Notes: generated from the letters alone by a model not told the origin. A stretch of DNA of 64,000 nucleotides from an uncultured Alistipes sp. (GCA_947364365.1 CANASP010000006.1:47073-111072), one strand, 5' to 3'. Counted from the stretch's first letter, positions 33,325-43,222 are shown. Numbers and translations: made by a program.

Positions 33325-35526
33325 TCAGTTCACCCGGTAAACCCGCTGCACCCCCTTGATGCGCGAGATCGAGTGGACGAGCGCGTCGACCGTCGCAGCG
33401 CCCGGCACCTCCACGGCGACCGAGCCCGCGATGCAGCCGCCCGCCGCCGTCTCGAAGTTGATCGAGCGGATGTTGAGCCGCAGCTCGCGGCTGATGACCT
33501 CGGTGATGTGGTTGGCCATGCCCGTGGTGTCGGCCGCCACGATGCGCAGCGTCACGCGGAAGGCCCCTTCGGCCCCCTTGCGCCAGCGCGCCTCGATGAC
33601 GCGGTAGGGGTAGTTCTCCTTCATCCGCCGGGCGTTGGGACAATCCGTACGGTGGATCGTGATGCCCGAACTGATCGTCACGAAGCCGAACACGTCGTCG
33701 CCCTTGATCGGGTTGCAGCACCGTGCCAGCTTGTAGTGGATCTTCGAGATGTCGTCGTCGATCACCAGCGCATCCGTCCCGCCGCGCGTCTCCCGGACCG
33801 CCCGCTGCTCGTTCTTCAGCCGCTCGGCCTCGGCGGCGGCCGCCCGGCGCTCCTCCTCGGCCTCGCCCGACAGGTGGCGGGTCAGCACCTCCTTGATCGT
33901 CATGAAGTCGAGCTTCTGCGTAGCGATCAGCGCATAGACCTCGGTGCCGAGACGCACCTTGTAATATTTGGCCAGATAGGCCACCGCCTCGTCGATCGTG
34001 ATGGCCAGTTTCCAGTTCTTGAGCTTGCGTTCGAGCTCCTCGCGCCCCATGCGCGCATGCTTGGCCTGCTCCTCGCGCAGGAACGACTTGATCTTGTTGC
34101 GTGCCTTCGACGTGACGACCACCCCGAGCCAGTCGGCCTTCGGCGTCTGGTTCTTCTGCGTCTGGATCTCCACGATGTCGCCGTTCGAGAGCTTGTCGCG
34201 GATCGACGCCGAACGGTTGTTGATCCGCCCGCCCGAGCAGGTCGCACCCAGATTGGTGTGGATATCGAAGGCGAAGTCGAGCAGCGTGGCCCCCTCGGGC
34301 AGCTTGCGCAGGTCGCCGTTGGGCGTGAAGACGAAGATCTCGCCCGAGGCCGGCTTGGCGTCGAAACGCTGCGCCAGCGCATGGGTCGTGTCCTCCATCA
34401 GCTCGCGCAGACGGCTCAGCCACATCTCGCTGGTCTGGGCCCCCTGGTTGACCCCCTTGTAGCGCCAGTGGGCGGCGATACCGCGCTCGGCCACGGCGTC
34501 CATGCGCTCCGTGCGGATCTGCACCTCGACCCAGCGCCCCTCGGCCGAGACGGTCGTGTGGAGCGACTCGTAGCCGTTCGACTTGGGGATCGACACCCAG
34601 TCGCGCATGCGGTTGGGGTTGGGCGTATAGAAGTCGGTGACGACCGAGTAGGCCGTCCAGCACTGGCGCTTCTCCTCCTCGCGCGGACAGTCGATGATGA
34701 TGCGCAGCGCGAAGATGTCGTAGACCCCCTCGAACGGCACGCGCTGCTTGCGCATCTTGGTCCAGATCGAAAAGATCGACTTGGTGCGGCTCTTGATGTG
34801 GTAGCGCATGCCCAGCGACCGCAGACGCTCCTCCACGGGCACGAGGAAGCGGGCGATGAAGGCCTTGCGCTCGGCCGCCGACTCCTCCAGCTTGGCCACG
34901 ATATGTTCGTAGTCCTTCGGTTCGAGGTATTTGAGCGCGATATCCTCCAGCTCGCTCTTGATCTCGTAGAGACCCAGCTTGTGGGCGATCTGCGCATAGA
35001 GATTCATCGACTCCCAGCTCTTCTTGCGCCACTTCTCGCGGGGGAAGATCGCCAGCGAGCGCATCACTTCGAGCCGGTCGGCCAGCTTGACCAGGATCAC
35101 CCGCGGGTCCTCCGAGTAGCTGACAATCAGGTCGCGGAAGTTATCGGCCTGCTCCTTCGCCACCTTGAGCTTGAGCGCCGAGATGTTGGCCATCCCCATG
35201 CAGATGCCCGCCACCTGGTCGCCGAAGCGCGCGCGGATGTCGGCCATCAGCGCCACGAACGCCTCGCCCGGCAGCTCCTTGTGGGCCAGCCGCACCACGT
35301 CGTGCAGCAGCGTGGCCACCGTCGAGTTGCGGCCCAGTCCCACCTCCTCGATGACGATCCGGGCCACCCCCGCGGCGTGGTCCAGCATCGGCGAACCGTC
35401 GTAACGCACGAGCCCTCCGAGGCGCTCCGAGGCATAGGCGAGCGCCTCGTCGACGAGCCGCTGCGTCGTCTCGGAGAAATTCGCGCGCACCAGCGCGCGA
35501 AGCGATTCATAGCGAGCGTAATCCAT
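33325..35526 (-). CDS. RelA/SpoT-family (p)ppGpp synthetase with degenerate hydrolase domain
   Basis: 733 residues from the ATG at 35526 (MDYARYESLR). Domains in order are an HD-like region (about 45-190), synthetase (IKSRTKSIFSIWTKM then YDIFALRIIIDCP and SIPKSNGYESLHTTV), TGS (FTPNGDLRKLPEGATLLDF), a cysteine-containing segment (LARCCNPIKGDDVFGF) and a C-terminal ACT domain. The hydrolase motif HDxxED reads HDVVRL (75-80): both acidic residues are lost. The protein therefore looks like a synthetase without ppGpp hydrolysis. A second SpoT is expected elsewhere. Confidence 0.92.
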   Translation of the reverse strand: MDYARYESLRALVRANFSETTQRLVDEALAYASERLGGLVRYDGSPMLDHAAGVARIVIEEVGLGRNSTVATLLHDVVRLAHKELPGEAFVALMADIRARFGDQVAGICMGMANISALKLKVAKEQADNFRDLIVSYSEDPRVILVKLADRLEVMRSLAIFPREKWRKKSWESMNLYAQIAHKLGLYEIKSELEDIALKYLEPKDYEHIVAKLEESAAERKAFIARFLVPVEERLRSLGMRYHIKSRTKSIFSIWTKMRKQRVPFEGVYDIFALRIIIDCPREEEKRQCWTAYSVVTDFYTPNPNRMRDWVSIPKSNGYESLHTTVSAEGRWVEVQIRTERMDAVAERGIAAHWRYKGVNQGAQTSEMWLSRLRELMEDTTHALAQRFDAKPASGEIFVFTPNGDLRKLPEGATLLDFAFDIHTNLGATCSGGRINNRSASIRDKLSNGDIVEIQTQKNQTPKADWLGVVVTSKARNKIKSFLREEQAKHARMGREELERKLKNWKLAITIDEAVAYLAKYYKVRLGTEVYALIATQKLDFMTIKEVLTRHLSGEAEEERRAAAAEAERLKNEQRAVRETRGGTDALVIDDDISKIHYKLARCCNPIKGDDVFGFVTISSGITIHRTDCPNARRMKENYPYRVIEARWRKGAEGAFRVTLRIVAADTTGMANHITEVISRELRLNIRSINFETAAGGCIAGSVAVEVPGAATVDALVHSISRIKGVQRVYRVN

Positions 35527-35547
35527 AATCCGATCATCTTGTCCGGA

Positions 35548-35555
35548 CAAAGTTA
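35548..35555 (-). promoter_or_regulatory. Promoter -7 element of the relA-like gene
   Basis: The minus strand reads TAACTTTG 21 bases before the ATG at 35526. No clear -33 element is visible. Confidence 0.5.
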
Positions 35556-35600
35556 GTGAAAAAATCCGATCAATCCGCATGCCGCTCCCGCCGGCAAACG

Positions 35601-35635
35601 AAAAGCCCCGGGCCGGAGAAACTCCGGTCCGGGGC
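35601..35635 (-). terminator. Terminator of the MFS transporter gene
   Basis: A 14-bp stem with one mismatch and a 3-base loop (minus-strand left arm GCCCCGGACCGGAG) is followed by TTTTCG. It lies 25 bases after the stop. Confidence 0.85.
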
Positions 35636-35659
35636 GAAAGCCTCGCAGAAGGCTTGGGG

Positions 35660-36955
35660 TTATTCGACGGGAATCTCCGTGTTGACGTTCTTCGAGCCCA
35701 CGAGCGCGTAGTAGAGCAGGTAGACCAGGGCGATGACCACCACCCAGTAGCTCAGCAGGTAGTTGCCCGTGACATCGACCACGCCGTTCTGGATCAGCGG
35801 CAGGATACCGCCGCCGCAGACCATCACCATGAAGATGCCCGAAGCCTTCTCGGTGTACTTGCCCAGCCCCTCGACGGCGAGGTTGAAGATGCCGCCCCAC
35901 ATGATCGAGGTGCAGAGACCCGTCAGCACCAGCATCACGGCATTGACCGGCACGCTCACCATGCTCACGCCCTCGGCGCCGTTGAACACCGGCATGCTCA
36001 CCATCGTGGCGCTCGGCAGGAACATCGCGGCGAGCGTCAGCAGCAGACCGGCGCCCGAAACCACCGTCAACATGCTCTTGGCCGACACCTTGCTGCCCAG
36101 CATACCGCCGGCCAGACGTCCGAAGAGCATCAGCAGCCAGTAGGTCGCGGCCACCGAACCGGCGATCGCCTCGGCGTTCACGCCCGCACCCAGCACGTTG
36201 AGGTCGGGGTTCTGCAGCCACTTCTGCAGCAGGTTGGGAATACCCACCTCGATACCCACGTAGACGAAGATAGCCACCGTGCCCAGCACGAAGTGGCGGA
36301 ACGACAGGGGGCTGTATTTCGAAGCGCCCTCCTCCTTGCGGACGGACTGCGGCTCGTTCTCGGGGATCTTGGTCATCAGGATCACCACGAAGGCGAAGGC
36401 GAAGATGGCCAGCGCAGCGAACATCAGCGGGAATACGTTGCTGATCTGCGCGTTGCGGATACCCTGCGGGATCAGCAGACCCGTGAGGATGATCACCGAC
36501 GTGCCGCACAGCGAGTTGAAGGCGCCGCCCGTCTGGATCAGCTGGTTGCCCTTGTTACCGCCACCGCCGAGTTTGTTGAGCATGGGGTTGACCACCGTGT
36601 TGAGCAGACACATCGAGAAACCGGCGATGAAGGCGCCCAGCAGGTAGACGCCGAAGCTCTCGACCGAACCCGAGAGGGTCTGGATGCCGACGCCGATGAA
36701 GCCCACGGCAACGGCGATCAGAGCCGTCTTCTTGTAACCGAGCTTCTGGAGCATGTTGCCCGAGGGGTAGCCCATGATGGCATACGCGATGAAGTTGGCG
36801 AATACGCCGAGCGTACCCATCCAGTTCGGCACCTGAAACTGATATTTCAGAATATCTCCCATCGGCGAAGCGAGGTTCGTCACGAAGGAGATCATACCGA
36901 ACAGGAATATCATCACGATGATCGGCAGCAGGAAATTTTGTTTTTTCTGTTCCAT
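35660..36955 (-). CDS. Sugar:proton symporter, FucP/GluP-type MFS transporter
   Basis: 431 residues from the ATG at 36955 (MEQKKQNFLLPIIVM). The open frame continues far upstream inside the neighbouring gene and is rejected there. About twelve hydrophobic helices are visible. FGMISFVTNLASPMGDILKY and GYPSGNMLQKLGYKKTALI, with LLNTVVNPMLNKLGG, resemble the fucose/glucose/galactose permease family of Bacteroidetes. Substrate is inferred only to class. It lies 32 bases after the polyprenyl synthase gene on the same strand. Confidence 0.9.
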   Translation of the reverse strand: MEQKKQNFLLPIIVMIFLFGMISFVTNLASPMGDILKYQFQVPNWMGTLGVFANFIAYAIMGYPSGNMLQKLGYKKTALIAVAVGFIGVGIQTLSGSVESFGVYLLGAFIAGFSMCLLNTVVNPMLNKLGGGGNKGNQLIQTGGAFNSLCGTSVIILTGLLIPQGIRNAQISNVFPLMFAALAIFAFAFVVILMTKIPENEPQSVRKEEGASKYSPLSFRHFVLGTVAIFVYVGIEVGIPNLLQKWLQNPDLNVLGAGVNAEAIAGSVAATYWLLMLFGRLAGGMLGSKVSAKSMLTVVSGAGLLLTLAAMFLPSATMVSMPVFNGAEGVSMVSVPVNAVMLVLTGLCTSIMWGGIFNLAVEGLGKYTEKASGIFMVMVCGGGILPLIQNGVVDVTGNYLLSYWVVVIALVYLLYYALVGSKNVNTEIPVE

Positions 36956-36987
36956 AACGTTTTTATTTAGGTTAGTTGTCTTCGGTA

Positions 36988-37977
36988 TCATCGGTCGCGC
37001 TCGGCCACGTAGGCGCACAGGTCGGCCAGCGACTTGCGGTAGGGGGTGTCGGGATAGTCGGCCAGCTGCCCCACGGCGCGCGTGACATAGTGGCGCATCA
37101 CCTCGGCGGCCAGCTCCAGCCCCCCTTCGCCGACCACCGTGCGGTGGAGGTACTCCACCGCCGCCTCGTCGTCGCGGCACTGCGCCAGACGCCCTAGCAG
37201 CTCCGTCCGCCGCTCCTCCGACACCCGGTCGAGCACCAGCAGCAGCGGCAGCGTCACCTTCCCCTCGCGCAGGTCGTTGTTGGCGGGTTTTCCCGTCTGC
37301 GCCTCCCGCGTATAGTCGAGGATGTCGTCCTGCATCTGGAAGGCCATGCCCAGCGCCTCGCCGAAACAGCGCATGGCGGCCACCCGCTCGCGCGGCGCAC
37401 CCACTGCGAGCGCCCCCGCCGAAGCGCTCACACCCAGCAGGCAAGCGGTCTTCTTGCGGACGATATCGAGGTAGGCCTCGCGCGTCATCGTATGGCGTCC
37501 GGCCAGGTCGTCCTGCAGCACCTCGCCCTCGCAGAGCGCCGTGATCGTGCCGCACACGTGCGTCACCAGATCGAACTGGGCGCTCGCCAGACCGAGGTTC
37601 ATCGCCCGGGCCAGGATGTAGTCGCCCAGCAGCACCGCCTTGTGCGACTGCCACAGCGCATTGGCCGACGGGCGGCCTCGGCGCGTGTCGGCCTCGTCGA
37701 TCACGTCGTCGTGGACCAGCGAGGCGAGGTGGATCATCTCCACGAGCAGCGCGGCCAGCGCGGGCCGGCGCCCCTCGGCCGCGGCGGGCACCGCGGCATT
37801 CATCCCCGCCGAGAGCATCACCAGCAGCGATCGGACCCCCTTGCCGCGCGACGAGAGGGCATGGCGCAGCATCTCCGAGAGCAGCTCGCCTTCGGCCGTG
37901 AAGTGGCGGCCGACGAACTCCTCGTAGGCGGCCAGCCGGTCCTCCACGGGCCTGCGAATGTCATCCAGTAAAATCAT
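36988..37977 (-). CDS. Polyprenyl diphosphate synthase
   Basis: 329 residues from the ATG at 37977. The first Asp-rich motif is LVHDDVIDEADTRRGRPS with bulky residues upstream, and the second is FQMQDDILDY. GKGVRSLLVMLSAG and GEVLQD are further family blocks. This is a trans-isoprenyl chain elongating enzyme, probably making the C35-C45 chain for menaquinone used by MenA; chain length cannot be read by eye. It may be co-transcribed with the MFS gene. Confidence 0.92.
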   Translation of the reverse strand: MILLDDIRRPVEDRLAAYEEFVGRHFTAEGELLSEMLRHALSSRGKGVRSLLVMLSAGMNAAVPAAAEGRRPALAALLVEMIHLASLVHDDVIDEADTRRGRPSANALWQSHKAVLLGDYILARAMNLGLASAQFDLVTHVCGTITALCEGEVLQDDLAGRHTMTREAYLDIVRKKTACLLGVSASAGALAVGAPRERVAAMRCFGEALGMAFQMQDDILDYTREAQTGKPANNDLREGKVTLPLLLVLDRVSEERRTELLGRLAQCRDDEAAVEYLHRTVVGEGGLELAAEVMRHYVTRAVGQLADYPDTPYRKSLADLCAYVAERDR

Positions 37978-37987
37978 AACGAATACG

Positions 37988-37995
37988 CAAAGATA
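37988..37995 (-). promoter_or_regulatory. Promoter -7 element of the polyprenyl synthase gene
   Basis: The minus strand reads TATCTTTG, with only 10 bases between the element and the ATG, predicting a very short leader. Confidence 0.55.
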
Positions 37996-38038
37996 ATGAA
38001 ATTTCGCGACCGCGGCACGGAGGGGTCCTATTTTTTCG

Positions 38039-38046
38039 TATCTTTG
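38039..38046 (+). promoter_or_regulatory. Promoter -7 element of the YfhO-like gene
   Basis: TATCTTTG ends 21 bases before the ATG at 38068. It faces away from the promoter at 37988 with 43 bases between the two elements. Confidence 0.6.
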
Positions 38047-38067
38047 CCCTCTGCAAACCCACCCGAG

Positions 38068-40578
38068 ATGAATTTCGGTAAAACCTTCATCCCCCGCCTG
38101 CTGCCCGCAGCGGCGGCCTTCGCGCTCTTCCTGGCGGTGAGCGCCCTCTATTTCGCTCCGCAGCTGCGCGGCGACGTACTGCCCCAGCACGACGTACTGC
38201 AATACGAAGGCATGGTCAAGGAGATCCGCGACACGCGCGCCGCCACGGGCGAGGACCCGCAATGGACCGGCTCGATGTTCGGCGGCATGCCCGCCTACAT
38301 GATTTCGGTGGCCTACCCCGCCCAGGCGGTCAAGAACACCCTCGGGCGCATCGTCTCGGCGGTCGACACCCCCGCCGGATTCCTCTTCTTCGCCATGGTC
38401 TCCATGTGGCTCATGCTGCTCGTCGCAGGGGTCGACCCGTGGGTCGGCATCGTCGGCGCGCTGGCCTACGGCCTGTCGACCTACTTCATCCTCATCATCG
38501 GCGCGGGCCACGTCACCAAGATGTGGGCGCTGGTCTACGCCCCGCTGATGATGGGCGGCGCATGGATGACCCTGCGCTCCGACCGCTGGACGGGCGGCGC
38601 CCTCACGGCCGTCGCCGCGTCGCTCGAAATCGGCGCCAACCACCCCCAGATCACCTACTATTTCCTGCTGGCGATGGCCGCCTTCTGGATAAGCGAGGGC
38701 ATCGCGGCCCTGCGCGGGAAGCGCACCGCCGACTTCCTGCGCCGCACGGCGATCCTCGCGGCGGCGGGGCTGCTGGCCCTTCTCTCCAACTTCTCGCCGC
38801 TGTGGTACGCGGCGCAGCACACCGACGACACGATCCGCGGCGGCTCCGAACTGGCGGCCGAACGACCGACGGCAGAGGCTGCGACGGCAGGACTCGACCT
38901 CGACTACGCCACGGCCTGGAGCTACGGCCGCGCCGAGACGCTCAACCTGCTGGTCCCCGACTTCATGGGCCGCGACTCAGCCACCCCCTTCTCGGCCGAC
39001 GGCGCCGTGGCCGCCACGCTCGACGGCCTGGGCCTGCGCGGCGCCGCGCGCCAGTTGCCCGCCTACTGGGGCACGCAGCCCTATACGGGCGGCCCAACCT
39101 ACCTGGGCGCCGCGGCGATCTTCCTCGCCGCGCTGGGTCTGGCGCTGCTGCGCGGCCGCGACAAGTGGTGGATCGTCGCCGTATCGATCCTCATGATCCT
39201 GCTGGCCTGGGGCCGCAACTTCATGGGGATGACCGAGCTGGCATTCAAGGTCCTGCCCGGCTACGACAAGTTCCGCACCGTCTCCATGACCCTGGTCGTC
39301 GTCCAGTGGGCCGTACCGCTGCTCGGCGCCCTGGCGCTCTCGGCGCTGTGGCGGGGCGAGGTTCCGCGCGAGCGGCTCCGCCGCGCGCTGGCGTGGGCCG
39401 CGGGCATCACCGGCGGTGCCTGCCTGCTGCTGGCCGCCGCGGGCGACCTGTTGTTCGACTTCGGCCGGGCCGAAAGCGCCGAGATGATGACCGACCAGTT
39501 CCGCCACATCTTCGAGGCCAACGGGCTGCAACAGTATATCGACCGCGGCACCGACATCGAGTGGGGCGCTGCCGCCGCCGAGGCGATGGCCTCGGAGCGC
39601 GCCGCGATGATGCGCGCCGACGCCTGGCGCTCGCTGGCGATGATCCTCCTCGCAGCGGGCGGCCTTTGGCTTTTCGCCGCCGGAAAGATCCGGCGCGGGG
39701 CGCTCGCCGCCTGGCTCGCCGTCGTCGTCGCCGTCGACCTGGTGCCCGTCGACCGGCGGTTCCTCTCGTCCGACGACTTCACCTCGCCGCGCCGCCAGCG
39801 GATCGCCGCCACGGCGGCCGACCGGGCGATCCTCGCCGACAAGGACCCCTCCGACCCCGCCTACCGCGTCCTCAACCTCACGGTGAGCCCCTTCAACGAC
39901 GCCACGACCTCCTATTTCCACCGCTCGGTGGGCGGCTACCACGGCGCCAAGCTCGCGCGCTACCAGGATCTCATCGACCGCTACCTCTCGACGCTCGACG
40001 AGGGGGTCCTCGACATGCTCGACACGCGCTACCTGATCGTCGCGGGCCCCGACGGGGAGCCCGAGGCCCGGCGCCGCGGCACCGAGTTCGGCCCCGCATG
40101 GTTCGTCGACCGCGTCGTCGGCGCCGCGTCGGCCGGCAGGGAGATCGACCTGCTGGGCGAAACGGACCTGCGCACGACGGCCGTCGTCGCCGACAGCGAC
40201 CTGCCCACCGCCGAGCTTCCCGTCGCTGTCGGCGATTCGACGCTCCGCCGCACCATCGCCCTCACTGACTACCTCCCCCACCGCCTACGCTACGAATACA
40301 CGTCGCCCGACGAGGCCGTCGCCGTCTTCTCCGAAATCTTCTACGACAAGGGGTGGACAGCCTATGTCGACGGCGTGCAGGCCCCCTATTTCCGCGCCGA
40401 CTACATCCTGCGCGCCATGCGCCTGCCGGCCGGGCACCACACCGTCGAGTGGCGCTTCCGCGCCCCGCGCTGGACGCTGGCCGAGGGGATCACCCTCGCC
40501 GCCTCGCTCGCCATCCTGCTGGCGGCCCTCGCCGCGGCGGTCCGCCGTTTACGACCCTTTAAAAAACGCAACGCATGA
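38068..40578 (+). CDS. YfhO-family multi-pass membrane protein
   Basis: 836 residues from the ATG at 38068; a start at 37996 would include the promoter. More than ten hydrophobic segments occupy residues 1-560. QHDVLQYEGMVKEIRD and WTGSMFGGMPAYM in the first periplasmic loop, and the C-terminal EIFYDKGWTAYVDG with FRAPRWTLAEG before the last helix, are typical of the YfhO family. These are thought to be GT-C-like glycosyl-transfer proteins of the envelope. The substrate is unknown. It overlaps ftsX by 4 bases. Confidence 0.85.
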   Translation: MNFGKTFIPRLLPAAAAFALFLAVSALYFAPQLRGDVLPQHDVLQYEGMVKEIRDTRAATGEDPQWTGSMFGGMPAYMISVAYPAQAVKNTLGRIVSAVDTPAGFLFFAMVSMWLMLLVAGVDPWVGIVGALAYGLSTYFILIIGAGHVTKMWALVYAPLMMGGAWMTLRSDRWTGGALTAVAASLEIGANHPQITYYFLLAMAAFWISEGIAALRGKRTADFLRRTAILAAAGLLALLSNFSPLWYAAQHTDDTIRGGSELAAERPTAEAATAGLDLDYATAWSYGRAETLNLLVPDFMGRDSATPFSADGAVAATLDGLGLRGAARQLPAYWGTQPYTGGPTYLGAAAIFLAALGLALLRGRDKWWIVAVSILMILLAWGRNFMGMTELAFKVLPGYDKFRTVSMTLVVVQWAVPLLGALALSALWRGEVPRERLRRALAWAAGITGGACLLLAAAGDLLFDFGRAESAEMMTDQFRHIFEANGLQQYIDRGTDIEWGAAAAEAMASERAAMMRADAWRSLAMILLAAGGLWLFAAGKIRRGALAAWLAVVVAVDLVPVDRRFLSSDDFTSPRRQRIAATAADRAILADKDPSDPAYRVLNLTVSPFNDATTSYFHRSVGGYHGAKLARYQDLIDRYLSTLDEGVLDMLDTRYLIVAGPDGEPEARRRGTEFGPAWFVDRVVGAASAGREIDLLGETDLRTTAVVADSDLPTAELPVAVGDSTLRRTIALTDYLPHRLRYEYTSPDEAVAVFSEIFYDKGWTAYVDGVQAPYFRADYILRAMRLPAGHHTVEWRFRAPRWTLAEGITLAASLAILLAALAAAVRRLRPFKKRNA

Positions 40579-41459
40579 GCAACGCAGACAAGCGACTGAA
40601 ACGCAAAGTCCGAAACTCCTACATCGTCTCCACGGTGAGCGTCTCGCTGGTGCTCTTCCTGCTCGGATCGGTGGGCTACCTGCTCGTCGCCGCGATGGAG
40701 GTGGCCCGCGACCTGCAACAGGGGCTCGCCGTCACCGTCGAGCTGAAGAACGACCTCTCCGACGACGACCGCGACCTGCTGCGCAAGCGCATCGAGGCGA
40801 TGGAGGCCGTGGGCTCGCTCGCCTTCGTCTCCCGCCAGGAGAAGGCCGACGACGCCGAATTCCGCCGGCTTTTCGAGAGCGAGTTCGAGGAGATCCTCGA
40901 CGAAAACCCGCTGCTCGACTCCTTCGAGCTCACCTTCGCGGGCGACGCCTCCGACCGCGCGGCCACCGACCGCCTGATAGCCGACATCGAACAGCTCCGG
41001 GGGGTGGACCGGGTCTACTTTCCCGCCCGCGTGGCCGAACGCATGCACGCCACCGTGGGCAAGATCCGCCTCGTGCTGCTGCTCTTCGGCGGCGCCCTGC
41101 TGCTCGTCTCGCTCATCCTGCTCAACAACACCATCCGGCTGGCCATCTACTCGAAACGCTATCTGATCAACACCATGAAGCTCGTCGGCGCCACCAAGTG
41201 GTTCATCATGCGCCCCTTCCTCGTGAGCAGCGTCACGCAGGGCATCTGGGCCGGGCTGGCGGCCTCGCTGCTCTTCGGCCTCTCGGTCTACGGGCTCAAC
41301 GAGACGATCCCCGAGCTGGCCACGCTCTCCCAGGCGTCGCGCCTGGGGGCGATCGTCGGGGGGATGATGGCCGGAGGCCTTCTCATTTCGGGCCTCTTCA
41401 CCTTCCTGGCGCTCAACCGGTTCATCAACATGAAGTCGAACAAGATCCACCTTTACTGA
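40575..41459 (+). CDS. ftsX: Cell division protein FtsX
   Basis: 294 residues. TM1 (about 17-40) is followed by an extracytoplasmic loop of about 130 residues and three more helices near the C-terminus. LILLNNTIRLAIYSKRYLI and MKLVGATKWFIMRPFL are the FtsX permease signatures. With FtsE it controls peptidoglycan hydrolases during division. ftsE is not adjacent. It is followed 1 base later by the DUF3098 gene. Confidence 0.93.
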   Translation: MSNADKRLKRKVRNSYIVSTVSVSLVLFLLGSVGYLLVAAMEVARDLQQGLAVTVELKNDLSDDDRDLLRKRIEAMEAVGSLAFVSRQEKADDAEFRRLFESEFEEILDENPLLDSFELTFAGDASDRAATDRLIADIEQLRGVDRVYFPARVAERMHATVGKIRLVLLLFGGALLLVSLILLNNTIRLAIYSKRYLINTMKLVGATKWFIMRPFLVSSVTQGIWAGLAASLLFGLSVYGLNETIPELATLSQASRLGAIVGGMMAGGLLISGLFTFLALNRFINMKSNKIHLY

Positions 41460-41460
41460 C

Positions 41461-41721
41461 ATGAAAGAAAAACAGCCCTCCACCCCCACCTCCGGGCAGG
41501 ATCCGCGCATGCCGCTCTCGCGCCGCAACTACCTCCTGCTCGCCGCCGGCTTCGCCGTCATCGTCCTGGGCTTCGTCCTGATGACGGGCGGCGGCAGCGA
41601 CTCGCCCGAGGAGTTCAACTACGCCATGTTCTCGTGGCGCCGCATCACGCTGGCCCCGATCCTCGTCATCGGCGGTTTCGTCACCGAGATCGTCGCCATC
41701 ATGAAACGATTCGATAAATAA
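41461..41721 (+). CDS. DUF3098-family small membrane protein
   Basis: 86 residues with a charged N-terminal tail and two hydrophobic helices (about 24-44 and 57-78). AVIVLGFVLMTGGGSD and FSWRRITLAPILVIGGFV are the conserved DUF3098 blocks. This family commonly lies between ftsX and uppP in Bacteroidetes, as here, hinting at a role in envelope biogenesis. Its function is not established. It overlaps uppP by 1 base. Confidence 0.9.
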   Translation: MKEKQPSTPTSGQDPRMPLSRRNYLLLAAGFAVIVLGFVLMTGGGSDSPEEFNYAMFSWRRITLAPILVIGGFVTEIVAIMKRFDK

Positions 41722-42509
41722 TGGATACGTTGCAAGCCGTCCTGCTCGGCATCGTGCAGGGTATCACCGAATTTCTCCCCGTCTCGTCGAGCGGCCACCT
41801 CCAGATCGCCAAGGAGCTGCTGGGCGTGGAGATCGACAACAACATCACCTTCGACGTCACGCTCCACGCCGCCACGGTCCTGAGCACGATCGTCGTCATG
41901 TGGCCCGAGATCCTGCGTCTCGTGCGCGGTCTCTTCTCGCGCCGGTTCAACGACGAGCAGGCCTACGTCGCGAAGATCCTCCTCTCGATGATCCCCGCCG
42001 GGGTGGTCGGCCTCTTCCTGGGCGAGCGCATCGAGGCGCTCTTCGGCTCGCTGTGGTTCGTGGGGCTCATGCTGCTCGCGACCTCCGCGCTGCTCGCCTT
42101 CGCCTACTACGCCCGCCCGCGGCAGAAGAGCGCGATCTCCTACCGCGACGCCTTCGTGATCGGCCTGGCGCAGGCCGCCGCCACCCTCCCGGGCCTCTCG
42201 CGCTCGGGCTCGACCATCGCCACGGGACTGCTGCTGGGCAACTCCAAGGAGAGCACCGCCCACTTCTCGTTCCTCATGGTCATCCCCGTCATCCTGGGCA
42301 AGATGCTGCTCGACATCCTCTCGGGCGAGATGGCCGCCATGTCGGTTCCCGCTCCGGCCCTCGCCGGCGGATTCGTCGCCGCCTTCGTCGTCGGTGCACT
42401 GGCCTGCAAGTTCATGATCGAGATCGTCAAGCGGGGCAAGCTCATCTGGTTCGCCCTCTACTGCGCCCTGGCCGGCACGCTGTCGATCCTAACCGTCGTG
42501 CTGCGATGA
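41721..42509 (+). CDS. uppP: Undecaprenyl-diphosphate phosphatase
   Basis: 262 residues with about eight membrane helices. The catalytic region reads [17 protein letters not shown] near residue 11. The second conserved block is [18 protein letters not shown]. UppP (BacA) recycles the undecaprenyl carrier for peptidoglycan and other glycans. It is chained by overlaps to DUF3098 and truB. Confidence 0.96.
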   Translation: MDTLQAVLLGIVQGITEFLPVSSSGHLQIAKELLGVEIDNNITFDVTLHAATVLSTIVVMWPEILRLVRGLFSRRFNDEQAYVAKILLSMIPAGVVGLFLGERIEALFGSLWFVGLMLLATSALLAFAYYARPRQKSAISYRDAFVIGLAQAAATLPGLSRSGSTIATGLLLGNSKESTAHFSFLMVIPVILGKMLLDILSGEMAAMSVPAPALAGGFVAAFVVGALACKFMIEIVKRGKLIWFALYCALAGTLSILTVVLR

Positions 42510-43222
42510 GCGCCGGGCAGGAGCTGCGCGGCCTGAACTTCGAGGAGGGGTATATCGCCGTCATCGACAAACCGCTGGAGTGGACCTCGGCCGACGTCGT
42601 GCGCAAGATCAAGTTCGCGCTGCGCCGCCTGGGCTACCGCCGCATCAAGGTGGGCCACGCTGGGACGCTCGATCCGCTGGCGACGGGCGTCCTGCTGGTC
42701 TGCATCGGCCGCGCCACCAAGCTGGTCGACGCCCTGCAGGCCGAGGAGAAGGAGTACGTGGCCGACGTCATGCTCGGCGCCACCACCCCGAGCTACGACC
42801 TCGAGCACCCCGTAGACCGCACCTACCCCTGGGAGCACATCACGCGCGAGGCGGTCGAGGAGGCGCTCCGCGCGCTCACGGGCGAACGGTTGCAGGAGCC
42901 GCCGCTCTTCTCGGCCAAGAAGATCGAAGGTACGCGCGCCTACGAGCTCGCCCGCGCGGGCGAGGAGGTCGTCCTGCGCAAGGCGGCGATCACGATCTAC
43001 GAGATGGAGCTCCTGGAGTGCGAGCTGCCGCGTATCCGCATCCGCGTGCGTTGCAGCAAGGGTACCTACATCCGTTCGTTGGCCCGCGAGATCGGCGAAG
43101 CGCTCCGCAGCGGCGGCCATCTGACGATGCTGCGCCGCACGCGCAGCGGCGGATTCTGCGCCGACAAGGCGTGGAAACTCGACGATTTTCTGGAAAAATT
43201 GCTTCAACTCGAAACAAAATAA
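42506..43222 (+). CDS. truB: tRNA pseudouridine-55 synthase
   Basis: 238 residues from the ATG at 42506, overlapping the uppP stop (ATGA). The catalytic aspartate is in [46 protein letters not shown] and [16 protein letters not shown] are further TruB motifs. It modifies U55 in the T-loop of tRNA. queA follows by 53 bases. Confidence 0.96.
   Translation: MSAGQELRGLNFEEGYIAVIDKPLEWTSADVVRKIKFALRRLGYRRIKVGHAGTLDPLATGVLLVCIGRATKLVDALQAEEKEYVADVMLGATTPSYDLEHPVDRTYPWEHITREAVEEALRALTGERLQEPPLFSAKKIEGTRAYELARAGEEVVLRKAAITIYEMELLECELPRIRIRVRCSKGTYIRSLAREIGEALRSGGHLTMLRRTRSGGFCADKAWKLDDFLEKLLQLETK

Noticed and set aside
35660-37654. 664-codon reading of the MFS transporter frame
   Set aside because: The upstream part lies antiparallel-frame within the polyprenyl synthase gene and is low-complexity Gly/Arg. 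The ATG at 36955 starts a normal transporter.
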